From Bacteroidota bacterium (GTDB lineage Bacteria; Bacteroidota; Bacteroidia; Flavobacteriales; Flavobacteriaceae), in assembly GCA_023434025.1 (NCBI GenBank), contig JAEYTL010000037.1, forward strand, positions 103,158 through 167,157: 64,000 nucleotides of DNA, written 5' to 3'. Below, piece after piece: positions 26,032 to 35,251 of the stretch. A model generated the notes under the pieces. The model was not told where the DNA came from and ran no database searches. It saw only the letters and a list, made by a program, of their open reading frames with translations. The translations under genes and the position numbers were made by a program. The first letter of the stretch is position 1; every line of letters starts with the position of its first letter.

Positions 26032-27015
26032 ATGAAAAATGTAAAATTTCTTTTTGGGTCAGTCCTGTTATCTCTGACGGTATTGACAGGTTGTAGCAGT
26101 GATGATTCAAACCCTGATACCAACACTGACCCTGTCGAACAAAACGGAAAAATTCTATTTCAGGGAACTGTCGGAAACAGTGATGATTATCATCTGTTTG
26201 TAATGAACATTGACGGAAGTAACGGAGCTCAATTAACAAATTTCACAAATGCCCATACAGGCGATGCTTTGTGGAGTTCTGACGGTTCTAAAATTGTGTT
26301 TCAAACGAGCAAGGACAATGACGGTGGAAGTGGTATTTATACAATGAATGCTGACGGTTCAAACATTACAAGAGTAAACCATAACTTTATTGGAGAGGGA
26401 GAACAAAATCCTACGTTTTCGCCTGACGGAACAAAGATACTCTTTGAAGCACTTATCGGAATCAACTCTCATATATTTGTTATGAATGCAGACGGAAATA
26501 ATGAAATTCAACTGACAAGTTTTACCAATGGTAGCGAATGGGTTCACTCGGGAGACGCTTCGTGGAGTCCTGACGGTTCTAAAATCGTTTTTCAGTCAAA
26601 TAAAGATAGTGATAATGACGGAGGTAGTGGTATTTACATAATGAATTCTGACGGTTCGAATGTTACACGGATAAATCATAGTTTTATCGGGGATGGGGAA
26701 CAAAATCCGAAATTCTCTCCTGACGGAAGTAAAATCCTTTTTGAAGCTCAAATGGGGAATCACTCACATATATTTGTAATGAACACGGACGGAAGTAATG
26801 AAACACAACTAACTAATTTCACTAGTGGAAATGAATATACTTATACAGGCGATGCCTCTTGGAATCCTGACGGTTCCAAAATTGTGTTCCAATCAAATAA
26901 AGATAGTGATAATGACGGAGGAAGTGGTATTTACATAATGAACGATAACGGTTCAAATGTTATAAGAATAAGCCAAAACCTCGCAAGAGGAGAAGAAAAT
27001 CCTGCTTGGAAATAG
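26032..27015 (+). CDS. TolB-like/PD40 beta-propeller lipoprotein
   Basis: 327 aa. Lipoprotein signal MKNVKFLFGSVLLSLTVLTG with lipobox LTGC, then SSDDSN. The rest is PD40/WD40-like strands (FSPDGTKILFEA, WSPDGSKIVFQS, IFVMNADG, IYIMNSDG), the pattern of the TolB propeller. A double-blade unit of about 94 residues is present about 2.5 times with very similar DNA (compare 26600 with 26908), a sign of recent internal duplication. It is surface-lipid-anchored cargo of the element, probably protein-binding. A good terminator follows at 27042. Confidence 0.85.
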   Translation: MKNVKFLFGSVLLSLTVLTGCSSDDSNPDTNTDPVEQNGKILFQGTVGNSDDYHLFVMNIDGSNGAQLTNFTNAHTGDALWSSDGSKIVFQTSKDNDGGSGIYTMNADGSNITRVNHNFIGEGEQNPTFSPDGTKILFEALIGINSHIFVMNADGNNEIQLTSFTNGSEWVHSGDASWSPDGSKIVFQSNKDSDNDGGSGIYIMNSDGSNVTRINHSFIGDGEQNPKFSPDGSKILFEAQMGNHSHIFVMNTDGSNETQLTNFTSGNEYTYTGDASWNPDGSKIVFQSNKDSDNDGGSGIYIMNDNGSNVIRISQNLARGEENPAWK

Positions 27016-27041
27016 TACGATTCTATTTTATTTATTAATTG

Positions 27042-27069
27042 AAATCCTCTGAAAATGAGGATTTTTTTG
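27042..27069 (+). terminator. Terminator before the defence operon
   Basis: AAATCCTC / GAGGATTT, 8-bp perfect stem with a 7-nt loop and a T run. It separates the lipoprotein genes from the vsr-dcm region. Confidence 0.85.
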
Positions 27070-27217
27070 TTTAAGGTATTTATTTTATTACCTTGCAGAG
27101 GTAATAGATTCTTCTCTAAGAAGAGATTTAGTAGATTGACTTTAACAAGAATGGAGGATAAACGATATTTGTGTGATTGGGAAATCCTATCCCTAAAATA
27201 GTATTACATCGAAGGAG

Positions 27218-27577
27218 ATGAGTGCTAATAAGGCAAAAGACACTAAGCCAGAGTTGATTTTAAGAAAAGTCGAGAATACGAGGGTATAGTTTATATTTAA
27301 AGGATTTAATAGGAAGACCTGATATATCATTTCGAAGTAAGAAGGTTGCAGTCTTCGTAAATGGATGTTTTTGGCACAGATGTCCTCATTGTAATCTTCC
27401 GCTGTCAAAATCAAACACAAAATTTGGGAAGAAAAATACTTAAAAAATAAGGCACGTGATATTAGAAAAGTTGAACAATTGAAAGAGACAGGATGGACTT
27501 CCCTTATTTTTTGGGAATGCCAAATAAGGAAAAATATCAAACATTGTGTAGGTGAGATTGTATTATGGATAAAATAA
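27218..27577 (+). pseudogene. vsr: Frameshifted vsr (very-short-patch repair endonuclease)
   Basis: Starting at ATG 27218 the frame reads MSANKAKDTKPELILRK and soon meets a stop at 27287. Shifting by one base near 27269 gives GYSLYLKDLIGRPDISF, VAVFVNGCFWHRCPHCN and LSKSNTKF. A second shift near 27425 returns to the first frame: KYLKNKARDIRKVEQLK, TGWTSLIFWECQI and a stop at 27575. This is Vsr almost from end to end, with the signature FVNGCFWHRC. Two indels that nearly compensate mark it as broken. Vsr enzymes repair T:G mismatches made by m5C deamination and normally accompany a Dcm-type gene, which here lies 15 nt downstream. Confidence 0.85.
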
Positions 27578-27592
27578 TTGACATAAGTATTA

Positions 27593-29311
27593 ATGGATAA
27601 AAATGAACAACTAACAGTTATAGATTTCTTTTGTGGTGCAGGTGGTTTCTCAGAAGGATTCCGTCAAATGGGATTTGATATTTTATATGGGTATGACCAC
27701 TGGAAACCTGCCGTAGATACCTTTAATCATAATTTCGATTTAAATTGTGAGTCTAAAAATATTTTAGATTTTAAAAGTTCTATTGATGAGATTCTAAATA
27801 TTCCCGATACTGACATTATAATTGGTAGCCCACCTTGTGTTAGTTTCTCTAGTTCGAACAGATCAGGAAAAGCAGACAAATCTCTTGGAGTAGAGTTGAC
27901 TGAAACATTTTTAAAAATTGTTGCAGTAAAAAAACATAAACCTAATTCTAGATTAAAAGCTTGGTTTATGGAAAATGTCACTAATTCTAAAAGATACCTT
28001 CAACCTTCATACACTTTTAAAGATCTGGGACTTTCAGAGTGGGCTACTTCCCATAAGATCAGCCCTCATAAAATCGCTATTGACCTACTTGATAATACAA
28101 TAAGTATAAATTCTGCTGATTATGGTGCAATACAATCTCGAATTAGACTAATAGCAGGTGAGGTTATAAAAAAGAAAAAACTAATCATTCCTGCGAAAAC
28201 TCATCAAGCAAAGAAAACAACAAAGTCAAATCTACCATTATACAAAAGCCTCAAAATAATAAAAGAAAATTTCCCTTCTCCTTTTAGTGAAAAGAATAAT
28301 AATGATATTTCCGATCTGCAATATAATCTGAGTATAAAACAGAGTCAAGTAACGGATCATTTTTATGATACGGGAGTGTATGAAGTTGAATGGAAATTCT
28401 CTAAATACTGGAAAATTAATCATCCTTATATGGGAAAGATGTCTTTTCCCGAAAATGAAGATAAACCAAGCCGAACTATTACAGCTACTAAGATCGCTAA
28501 TTCCAGAGAATCTATCATTTATAAATCTGAAATAGAAAGAAGTGGTAATGGAGAATTTAGACTTCCTACGGTTAGAGAAGCTGCTATCATTATGGGATTT
28601 CCCATAACATACCAATTCATTGGATCTGAGAATACAAAATGGAGGCTAGTTGGAAATGCTGTTTGTTGTTCGGTAAGTAGAGCATTTGCAAAAATGACCC
28701 TAAAGGAATTGAAGATAAAAGCCGATAGCTCACTGAATGTGAGATCAATTCCTAATTTAGAGAATGTTCCTAACCTTAATACATTTGGTTTAAAAACATT
28801 TGATAATCCTCCTGTAAAGAATAAAGGTGCAAGATTCAGAAGACACCCTATAAAGCATGGGAATATGACCGTAACATTATCAAACTATGACATAGATACT
28901 AATTCCAAGGCCAAAGATAATTGGTATACATCGATACAGTACGGTACTGGAGAGGGATTCCCTGTACAAAAGATAAACAATGGATTTTATAAGAAGATCG
29001 AGCCATTAGTTGAAAATATAGATGGAGGAAAAAGGTTCATTGAAATAATAAATAATGGTTTTTCAGAAAAAATAGGTAATAGAACCCAATTACAAAGAAT
29101 GTATGAAAAACAGGTTTGTATCGATAATTTATTAGAACCCACACTGTTGATTGATAAGATACCTGAGATCATAGAAAGTGTAGGGTGCCCAAATGAACTG
29201 TTTGAACAAGATGAAATAGTTATATTTAAAAATAAAGAGAAAGTTCCTATCTCTCAGCTTTTCGCATTATATGCTGTAAATAAGATCTCTTCAAAAGTTA
29301 ATCAGAAATAA
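27593..29311 (+). CDS. dcm: C5-cytosine DNA methyltransferase with long C-terminal extension
   Basis: 572 aa. Motif I DFFCGAGGFSEGF (11-23), motif IV SPPCVSFS with catalytic Cys82, motif VI MENV (126-129), motif VIII QSRIRLI (181-187), and motif X RLVGNAVCCSVSRAFA near 350-367. Motif IV reads PCV rather than the usual PCQ. After the methylase core (ending near 375) come ~195 residues without a motif I know. It should methylate a cytosine, marking self DNA for the adjacent nuclease proteins; the target site cannot be read. First intact gene of the operon. Confidence 0.93.
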   Translation: MDKNEQLTVIDFFCGAGGFSEGFRQMGFDILYGYDHWKPAVDTFNHNFDLNCESKNILDFKSSIDEILNIPDTDIIIGSPPCVSFSSSNRSGKADKSLGVELTETFLKIVAVKKHKPNSRLKAWFMENVTNSKRYLQPSYTFKDLGLSEWATSHKISPHKIAIDLLDNTISINSADYGAIQSRIRLIAGEVIKKKKLIIPAKTHQAKKTTKSNLPLYKSLKIIKENFPSPFSEKNNNDISDLQYNLSIKQSQVTDHFYDTGVYEVEWKFSKYWKINHPYMGKMSFPENEDKPSRTITATKIANSRESIIYKSEIERSGNGEFRLPTVREAAIIMGFPITYQFIGSENTKWRLVGNAVCCSVSRAFAKMTLKELKIKADSSLNVRSIPNLENVPNLNTFGLKTFDNPPVKNKGARFRRHPIKHGNMTVTLSNYDIDTNSKAKDNWYTSIQYGTGEGFPVQKINNGFYKKIEPLVENIDGGKRFIEIINNGFSEKIGNRTQLQRMYEKQVCIDNLLEPTLLIDKIPEIIESVGCPNELFEQDEIVIFKNKEKVPISQLFALYAVNKISSKVNQK

Positions 29312-29320
29312 TATCAAAGT

Positions 29321-30775
29321 ATGGATAAAGCTGTACGAATCCAAAAGATACAAGAGATTGTTGACAGAGACAAAAAAAATCCTTTTGGTAAAATGGAAAT
29401 CCCTTGGATGGGAAAACTAGATTCTATGGAAGTGTATTTAATTCCATTGGACCTTCTTGTTTATAACAAATATAATGGCAGGATATTAAGTAGAACTAAG
29501 TCATTAGAAAAACAAGGACAATCAATAGATCCAGAAACATCTGAAGGTAAAATAAAAATAGAAAAACTTCTGTGGGATTCAAATAGTGGTAGAAATGATA
29601 AAACGTTAAAGAACATATCTGAAGTTGGTCAACAAAAGGTTGGGATCATTACCAAAGATGGGATTATCATCGACGGGAATAGACGTGCGATGCTTTTAAA
29701 TAAGATTCAGACAGATTCAAAATACCCAAACAAATTTGATTATTTTAAAGCTGTTGTATTACCGATAACTGTCGAGGAAAACCCTATCGAAATAGAAAAA
29801 CTTGAAACATCCTTCCAAATGGGGGAAGATGAGAAATTGGGTTATAATGCGACAGAAAAATACATAAAAGCTAAGGAGATATATCTAAGGCTTACAAAAT
29901 TATCTGAAATCAATATAAAAGAATTAGATGATGTTGCGATCAACAAAATTGCTGATTGGATGGGGGAATCTAATTCTGAGATCAGGAAATATCTAAGCAC
30001 CATCGCTGTAATGGATGATTACCTAAGCTATCTTGAATATGATGGGATATATACCCAATTAGATGATAGAGAAGATCAATTCTTATCACTTCAAAAATGG
30101 TTGAATACATTCTATGATAAAGAGAGCAATAAAGCTTTTGATGGCTATACGAATTTAGATGTAGACGATCTAAGAGATATTGCTTTCGATTATATCCGAA
30201 TTAGACAGCATTATGACGGAAAGATCTTTAGAGATATTGCCGATGGTAATAGAGATAAGCATTTTTTTGGAGATAAAAAGATATGGGATAGCTTTAAAGG
30301 TAGACATTTTGAGATAAAAGATAGCTTACCTGAAGAAGCCGACATCGATTTTGATTCTTCAAATCTAGAAGCTCACTTAAATGCACGAGATAAAGAATTT
30401 TTCAAGAGTGCAAATGATGAGAATGGAGATAATAATTTTTTAGAGAATTTAAAAGATCATAAATATCAAATAGGATATAATAAAGCCGCTGACGAGCCTG
30501 AAAAATTACTTAAACGTGCAACACAAACATTTGAAGCAATAAAAACAGGACATAAAGCTTTTGCTTCTGATGAAGTCCAAAATTTAGTAGAAGAATTAGG
30601 AAATAAGGTCTTTGACACACTTCAAAAAAAATCGCCATCAAAGGTCTTAGATCATATTATTAGGCTCTTGGATGAAATTGACACGGATAAGATACCAGAA
30701 ACTGAGATCGAAAATGTTAAAGCTAAAACGAAACAGATACAGTCTTTAGGATATAACATTCATAAGGCTCTATAA
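29321..30775 (+). CDS. ParB/Srx-like protein of a restriction-type operon
   Basis: 484 aa, soluble. Residues 36-50 (MEVYLIPLDLLVYNK) and 107-126 (VGIITKDGIIIDGNRRAMLL) have the ParB/sulfiredoxin-fold look, with IIDGNRR in place of the ParB GxRR/DGNHR motif. The remaining 350 residues are helical with no recognised domain. ParB-like domains occur in partition proteins and as NTP-binding modules in phosphorothioation and restriction systems (e.g. DndB-like DGQHR). It starts 9 nt after dcm and its stop overlaps the next start by one base (TAATG), so expression is coupled to the SNF2 gene. Confidence 0.78.
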   Translation: MDKAVRIQKIQEIVDRDKKNPFGKMEIPWMGKLDSMEVYLIPLDLLVYNKYNGRILSRTKSLEKQGQSIDPETSEGKIKIEKLLWDSNSGRNDKTLKNISEVGQQKVGIITKDGIIIDGNRRAMLLNKIQTDSKYPNKFDYFKAVVLPITVEENPIEIEKLETSFQMGEDEKLGYNATEKYIKAKEIYLRLTKLSEINIKELDDVAINKIADWMGESNSEIRKYLSTIAVMDDYLSYLEYDGIYTQLDDREDQFLSLQKWLNTFYDKESNKAFDGYTNLDVDDLRDIAFDYIRIRQHYDGKIFRDIADGNRDKHFFGDKKIWDSFKGRHFEIKDSLPEEADIDFDSSNLEAHLNARDKEFFKSANDENGDNNFLENLKDHKYQIGYNKAADEPEKLLKRATQTFEAIKTGHKAFASDEVQNLVEELGNKVFDTLQKKSPSKVLDHIIRLLDEIDTDKIPETEIENVKAKTKQIQSLGYNIHKAL

Positions 30776-32763
30776 TGATAAATGTTTTAATTGATATTAT
30801 AAACGATACAGAAGTTCCTCATTTCAAAATAGAAGGAGATATAGACCTATTGTCCAAAAACAAAAGGTTGATGTTATCTCTTAAAAGACTTAAATACTTT
30901 ATAAAGGATAATGCTTTTTTTATTCCGTTTAGAGAAGAGAACCAAATTTCAATTTTGCAGGAATTAAAAGGTATCTTGTCAAAATTTGGAATACAGCAAA
31001 ATTTATCAGAATCTACTATAGATGAGGTATCCAATTATAATAGAGAGATCAAACAATTCGAAGTTTTTTCAGAAAAGGCAAAATCGATAAGGAACAATGA
31101 ATTTGACAAATATCCTGATCTTATTCAAGATTTTGATCAATTCCAATCTATAGTAAGGTCGGAATTGAAAAGAACTTTATACGACCTACAATTACTTTCA
31201 TCATTCCATTTAGCATTTGCTCAAAACGCTTGTAATTTTGCAGTACCTGGAGCAGGAAAGACATCTATCGTGTATGGTGCATATGCTTATTTAAAAAATC
31301 TTCCCGATGACGATCCAAAACGTGTAGATAAATTGATGGTCATCGGTCCATTATCTTCATTTGCACCTTGGGAGAATGAATATGTTGATTGTTTTGGAAG
31401 AAGTACATCATTCCAAAGGCTTTCAGGAGATATGAGCATAAGCAGAAAAGAGAAGATCGAACATCTATATTCGGCTAATCCAGCAGAAGTAACTTTAGTT
31501 TATCACGGAGGCGTACCTTCTTTGCAAAAAGAGATTATAGATTTCTTGAAGAAGAATAAGACAATGGTCGTTGTCGATGAGGCTCATAGAATAAAGAATC
31601 ACGAAGGAGTTTGGGGAACAAGTGTTACCGAAGTTTCTAAAGAAGCTGTTGCAAGAGTTATCTTAACAGGAACTCCAATTCCCAATGGTTATCAAGATAT
31701 ATTCAATCTGTACAAGTTCATTTATCCATTCAAATATAAAGAGATATTACAGTTCCATTATCAGAATTTAGAGGATCTAACAAGAAATGCTTCGCCAGAT
31801 AGTGAAAGAGTCCAACAGTTAAAAGATAATATTTCGCCTTTTTTTATTAGGATCAAGAAAGATGATCTGAAATTACCTCCTGTTAAGGAATTAGTGATAA
31901 AGATCTCTATGGATGATAAACAGCGTGAAATCTATGATTTCATTGAGAATAAATATGTTGATGAGTTTAGAAAAAATCCTTCAGCAGATGTAAAGGATAT
32001 TTTGAACAGGGCAAAATTGATACGATTGAGGCAAGCTTCTACTAATCCTGCATTATTATCAAAGACATTAAAGGATTCGTTACAAATTGGAGAAGAAAAA
32101 TGGGATACGGATCCTAATTATAAATTCTTAGACTATAGTGAGGAATTTATAGATGATTCAGATTTTTTCAATAAGATATTGAAATATTCAGAATTACAAA
32201 CACCAAGTAAGTTCATTGCAATTTTAGACCTTATAAAAGAAAAAATCCTTCCTGAGAATGGAAAAGTTATCATATGGACTATATTCATTCAAAATGCAAA
32301 GGAGCTTCAGGAATATTTAGAGAATAATGGTATCAATACTAAATTATTGATCGGGGAGATACCTCAGACAGATAGAGAGATCACTATATCTAAGTTCAAC
32401 GACCCCAATAATTCTGAATTTCCAGTGGTTATTGCAAACCCATTCTCTGTTGCTGAATCTATATCCTTACATAAAGGATGTCATAATGCAATATATTTAG
32501 AGAGAGACTATAATGCATCAAATTTTATTCAATCAAAAGATAGGATACACAGGGTTGGTCTTCCTGCAAATACTGAAACTAATTACTACTATGTCGTTTC
32601 AAATCACTCTATTGATGAGATCATCAATTATCGATTAAGACAAAAAGTTGAAAGAATGGAACAAATAATTAATGATGATATTCCTCTGTTCGGTAGAATT
32701 AATGATAATGATGAAACCGACCTGATCAAAGATCTAATCACTAGTTATGCTCAAAGATCTTAG
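30775..32763 (+). CDS. SNF2-family DNA-dependent ATPase
   Basis: 662 aa. Walker A VPGAGKT (157-163), DEAH box (268-271) in VVVDEAHRIKN, motif III LTGTPIPN (297-304), and a helicase C domain with VIIWTIFIQNAKELQ, NPFSVAESISLHKG and motif VI QSKDRIHRVG. This is the SWI2/SNF2 arrangement used by translocating subunits of restriction-type systems. The first 130 residues are a separate, unrecognised domain. It starts in a TAATG overlap with the ParB-like gene and its last 17 nt overlap the DUF3883 gene, which suggests a stoichiometric complex. Confidence 0.93.
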   Translation: MINVLIDIINDTEVPHFKIEGDIDLLSKNKRLMLSLKRLKYFIKDNAFFIPFREENQISILQELKGILSKFGIQQNLSESTIDEVSNYNREIKQFEVFSEKAKSIRNNEFDKYPDLIQDFDQFQSIVRSELKRTLYDLQLLSSFHLAFAQNACNFAVPGAGKTSIVYGAYAYLKNLPDDDPKRVDKLMVIGPLSSFAPWENEYVDCFGRSTSFQRLSGDMSISRKEKIEHLYSANPAEVTLVYHGGVPSLQKEIIDFLKKNKTMVVVDEAHRIKNHEGVWGTSVTEVSKEAVARVILTGTPIPNGYQDIFNLYKFIYPFKYKEILQFHYQNLEDLTRNASPDSERVQQLKDNISPFFIRIKKDDLKLPPVKELVIKISMDDKQREIYDFIENKYVDEFRKNPSADVKDILNRAKLIRLRQASTNPALLSKTLKDSLQIGEEKWDTDPNYKFLDYSEEFIDDSDFFNKILKYSELQTPSKFIAILDLIKEKILPENGKVIIWTIFIQNAKELQEYLENNGINTKLLIGEIPQTDREITISKFNDPNNSEFPVVIANPFSVAESISLHKGCHNAIYLERDYNASNFIQSKDRIHRVGLPANTETNYYYVVSNHSIDEIINYRLRQKVERMEQIINDDIPLFGRINDNDETDLIKDLITSYAQRS

Positions 32764-33712
32764 AAAATATAATAATCTGGGTTCGCCACAGTATTTTTAT
32801 GAGCTTTTAAATCTTGTGAAAGATCGAGAATTAAAGGAAAATGATATTGTGGATTTCTTCTATAACAGGTCAATAGATGGTAGAACAATTTTTGATGGGT
32901 GTATACATTTGGCTTTCAAAATAGAATTACTTTATTTGGATGATAATGAGAACATTTGTGTATGTGAAGCAATAAAGCACTCGCTGAATAGTATTCGACA
33001 AATGTCTGATAAGTTCAATGAGATCCTACTTTTGGCTTTTAAAGAAGACAATGACGTATTGAATATTTTTTCATCAAAACATTTGGCGTATGATGTCATC
33101 TATAATTCAATTCAAATAAGGAATAATGCCTTTGGGTTTAGGTTTTCTAACTTTAAACAATTATTAATCGATTTTGAGATCATATACCCACATCCTACCC
33201 CTGAGATCAAGAATTATATTATAAATGGTAGATATAAAAAGTTATTTGACAAGTCAATTCTCCCTGAAATAAAAAAAAGAAAGATAGGAATAGAAGAGTT
33301 GGATATGTCTATCAGACAACAACAGATAAATGGCGAAGAAGCTGAAATATTTGTATTAGCATTTGAAACAATAAGGTTGAATAATCTAAAAGATGTCAAT
33401 TGGGTTGCTGAATATATAGCAAATGAAGGGTTCGATATTCTTTCTTACAATTCTGAAACTGATGATGAATATAATAGATTCATAGAGGTCAAATCATATC
33501 AAGGAGAGGTTCCTTATTTTTTCTGGTCTAGAAATGAGTTCTTTGTAGCAAAGCAAAAAAAAGATTCTTATTGGCTATACCTCGTCAATAGAGATAAAAT
33601 AAAAGACGAGAATTATATCCCTACAATGATACAAGACCCATATACCAATGTTCTAAATAATGCTAACTGGGCAAAGGAAGTAGATAAATATAAGATCAGT
33701 TTGCTGGGTTAG
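32747..33712 (+). CDS. DUF3883 nuclease-like protein
   Basis: 321 aa. The C-terminal ~110 residues (193-300) have the DUF3883 pattern: NGEEAEIFVLAFE, GFDILSYNS with Asp230, and RFIEVKSYQ with Glu247-Lys249, then WSRNEFFVAKQ and YWLYLVNRD. D and ExK are in the order of PD-(D/E)xK nucleases, with which DUF3883 is thought to be related. The N-terminal 190 residues are unrecognised and helical. It overlaps the SNF2 gene by 17 nt, so it is probably the nuclease or DNA-binding partner of that motor. Confidence 0.85.
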   Translation: MLKDLRKYNNLGSPQYFYELLNLVKDRELKENDIVDFFYNRSIDGRTIFDGCIHLAFKIELLYLDDNENICVCEAIKHSLNSIRQMSDKFNEILLLAFKEDNDVLNIFSSKHLAYDVIYNSIQIRNNAFGFRFSNFKQLLIDFEIIYPHPTPEIKNYIINGRYKKLFDKSILPEIKKRKIGIEELDMSIRQQQINGEEAEIFVLAFETIRLNNLKDVNWVAEYIANEGFDILSYNSETDDEYNRFIEVKSYQGEVPYFFWSRNEFFVAKQKKDSYWLYLVNRDKIKDENYIPTMIQDPYTNVLNNANWAKEVDKYKISLLG

Positions 33713-33722
33713 TTAAATTAGA

Positions 33723-35177
33723 ATGAGAGACAATATATATTTACCATATTTGGAATGGGAATTTTCAAATTTTCCCATAACAATAAATAAATTGAAATTT
33801 GAGCAGTCAAATTGGGGATTTTCTGATGATACCATTATTGAGATATGGCGAGATGAGAAGTTTCGATTGCGAGGAAAGATATGTGGGAATATTTCAGACT
33901 TTAAAAAGAATAACGAGATACATTTTGTTGAGAAAGGAAATATAGTAAAAGGGCAGACAATTACAGGTGTTGATTTTTCTGGTAATAATATTGAACTACA
34001 GGAATGCTTTCTAACGACTTTTCATACAAACTCTTTGCAAATAACAGGTAAAAGTTATTTTACAGAGGGAGGATTGACTTTAGATTCGCTCAGGATCCAA
34101 TTTTCACAACATCCGGATAAAAAAGAAAAACTCACTCGGCTTGATTGGTTCCTATGTAATAAAATAGATGCTCATTTTATAGAAAGAACTTTTAGAAAAG
34201 CTTCTCAAAAGAAAATAAGAGTGGGGATCGATGAATATGATGAGTCAATAGAAGATCTTATTGGTAGCTCCTCGTCTAAAGATTACGCAGTTGTAAAACT
34301 TCCTCAAATAGAATTTATCGTAGCGAAAGTTCCTGAAATTTTTTTACAAGATCAATATGGATTATGTCTGGAATTTCGTAATAAAATAAATGAGGTCAAT
34401 GAAAATCTAATAGCAGGAATAAGCCACTTTATTTCGTTTTTGTTGGGTAATGAGATTAAACATATCGGTTATACCCTTGTGAATGATGATGTATTAATAG
34501 AATCAAATCTTGAAACTGTCAATAATAAAAAATCAGCATACTCAATGCCTCCAATCAAATTTAACTTTCAATATGAATGGGGAAACTTCTCTTGGTTATT
34601 GAATCAATTATTACCTAAATATTTAGAGTTAAGAAGGGAAATTTCACTTGACGAGGCATTATCAAGATACTGGATCGCTAGAAGAACTCCTCTTGGAGCT
34701 AATTTGCCAATCTTAGCAAGTGCATTAGAAATAATAGTAGAAAAATATCTTAAGCAAAAGTCTGATTACAAAAACGAACATTTACCACAAAATGAATATT
34801 TAACGTTAATAGGAGCAGAATTAAAAGAGCTTAAAAATAAATTATCTTCCTTAAAAGGCGGAGAAATTATATTAAATAAGATTAGTGGAGCATTCAGAAA
34901 AGGAGTGAATGAAAAGATGAATCATTTTTTATCTTCAACAGGGATTGAAATTGGAAAATCTGAAAAAGAAGCGATTGCATTAAGAAACAAAATGGCTCAT
35001 GCTTCCAGAGACTATTCTGATGAAAATAGGGCTCATGATGATTTAATCTATAGTAGGGTTTATGAAGTGCTTTTTCATAGAGTGATTCTAAAACTCTTAG
35101 AATATGATGGCTGTTATATTGACTATAGTTTGTACAAATGTCCATCAAAATATATTGGTCAATCAGTAGGGAAATAA
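33723..35177 (+). CDS. HEPN-like protein (ApeA-type two-domain architecture)
   Basis: 484 aa. The N-terminal ~270 residues are beta-rich and open with a strand-rich region, as in ApeA-N-like proteins. The C-terminal ~190 residues are helical and include RNKMAH (Arg421-His426), the Rx4-6H RNase motif of HEPN domains, in ALRNKMAHASRDYSD. HEPN RNases are effectors of many abortive-infection systems; ApeA senses phage protein with its N-terminal part. I infer an RNase effector. It is 10 nt after the DUF3883 gene and lacks any MNT-type antitoxin gene nearby. Confidence 0.72.
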   Translation: MRDNIYLPYLEWEFSNFPITINKLKFEQSNWGFSDDTIIEIWRDEKFRLRGKICGNISDFKKNNEIHFVEKGNIVKGQTITGVDFSGNNIELQECFLTTFHTNSLQITGKSYFTEGGLTLDSLRIQFSQHPDKKEKLTRLDWFLCNKIDAHFIERTFRKASQKKIRVGIDEYDESIEDLIGSSSSKDYAVVKLPQIEFIVAKVPEIFLQDQYGLCLEFRNKINEVNENLIAGISHFISFLLGNEIKHIGYTLVNDDVLIESNLETVNNKKSAYSMPPIKFNFQYEWGNFSWLLNQLLPKYLELRREISLDEALSRYWIARRTPLGANLPILASALEIIVEKYLKQKSDYKNEHLPQNEYLTLIGAELKELKNKLSSLKGGEIILNKISGAFRKGVNEKMNHFLSSTGIEIGKSEKEAIALRNKMAHASRDYSDENRAHDDLIYSRVYEVLFHRVILKLLEYDGCYIDYSLYKCPSKYIGQSVGK

Positions 35178-35251
35178 TCTATTTGACATTACAAATAAAT
35201 GAAAACAATATCAATAAATGTAGACATTAGAATTTTTAAATACTTTCTACA

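Noticed and set aside
26580..26960. Repeated DNA blocks, considered as a CRISPR or tandem array
   Set aside because: The repeats are in frame and encode propeller blades with the PDGSKI pattern, so they are protein repeats. No CRISPR array or cas gene was seen anywhere.
27193..27540. Minus-strand open frame of 115 codons
   Set aside because: It lies antisense to a clear Vsr-like sequence on the plus strand and has no recognisable protein features.
33723..35177. HEPN/MNT toxin-antitoxin pair
   Set aside because: No MNT nucleotidyltransferase is found next to the HEPN-like gene.
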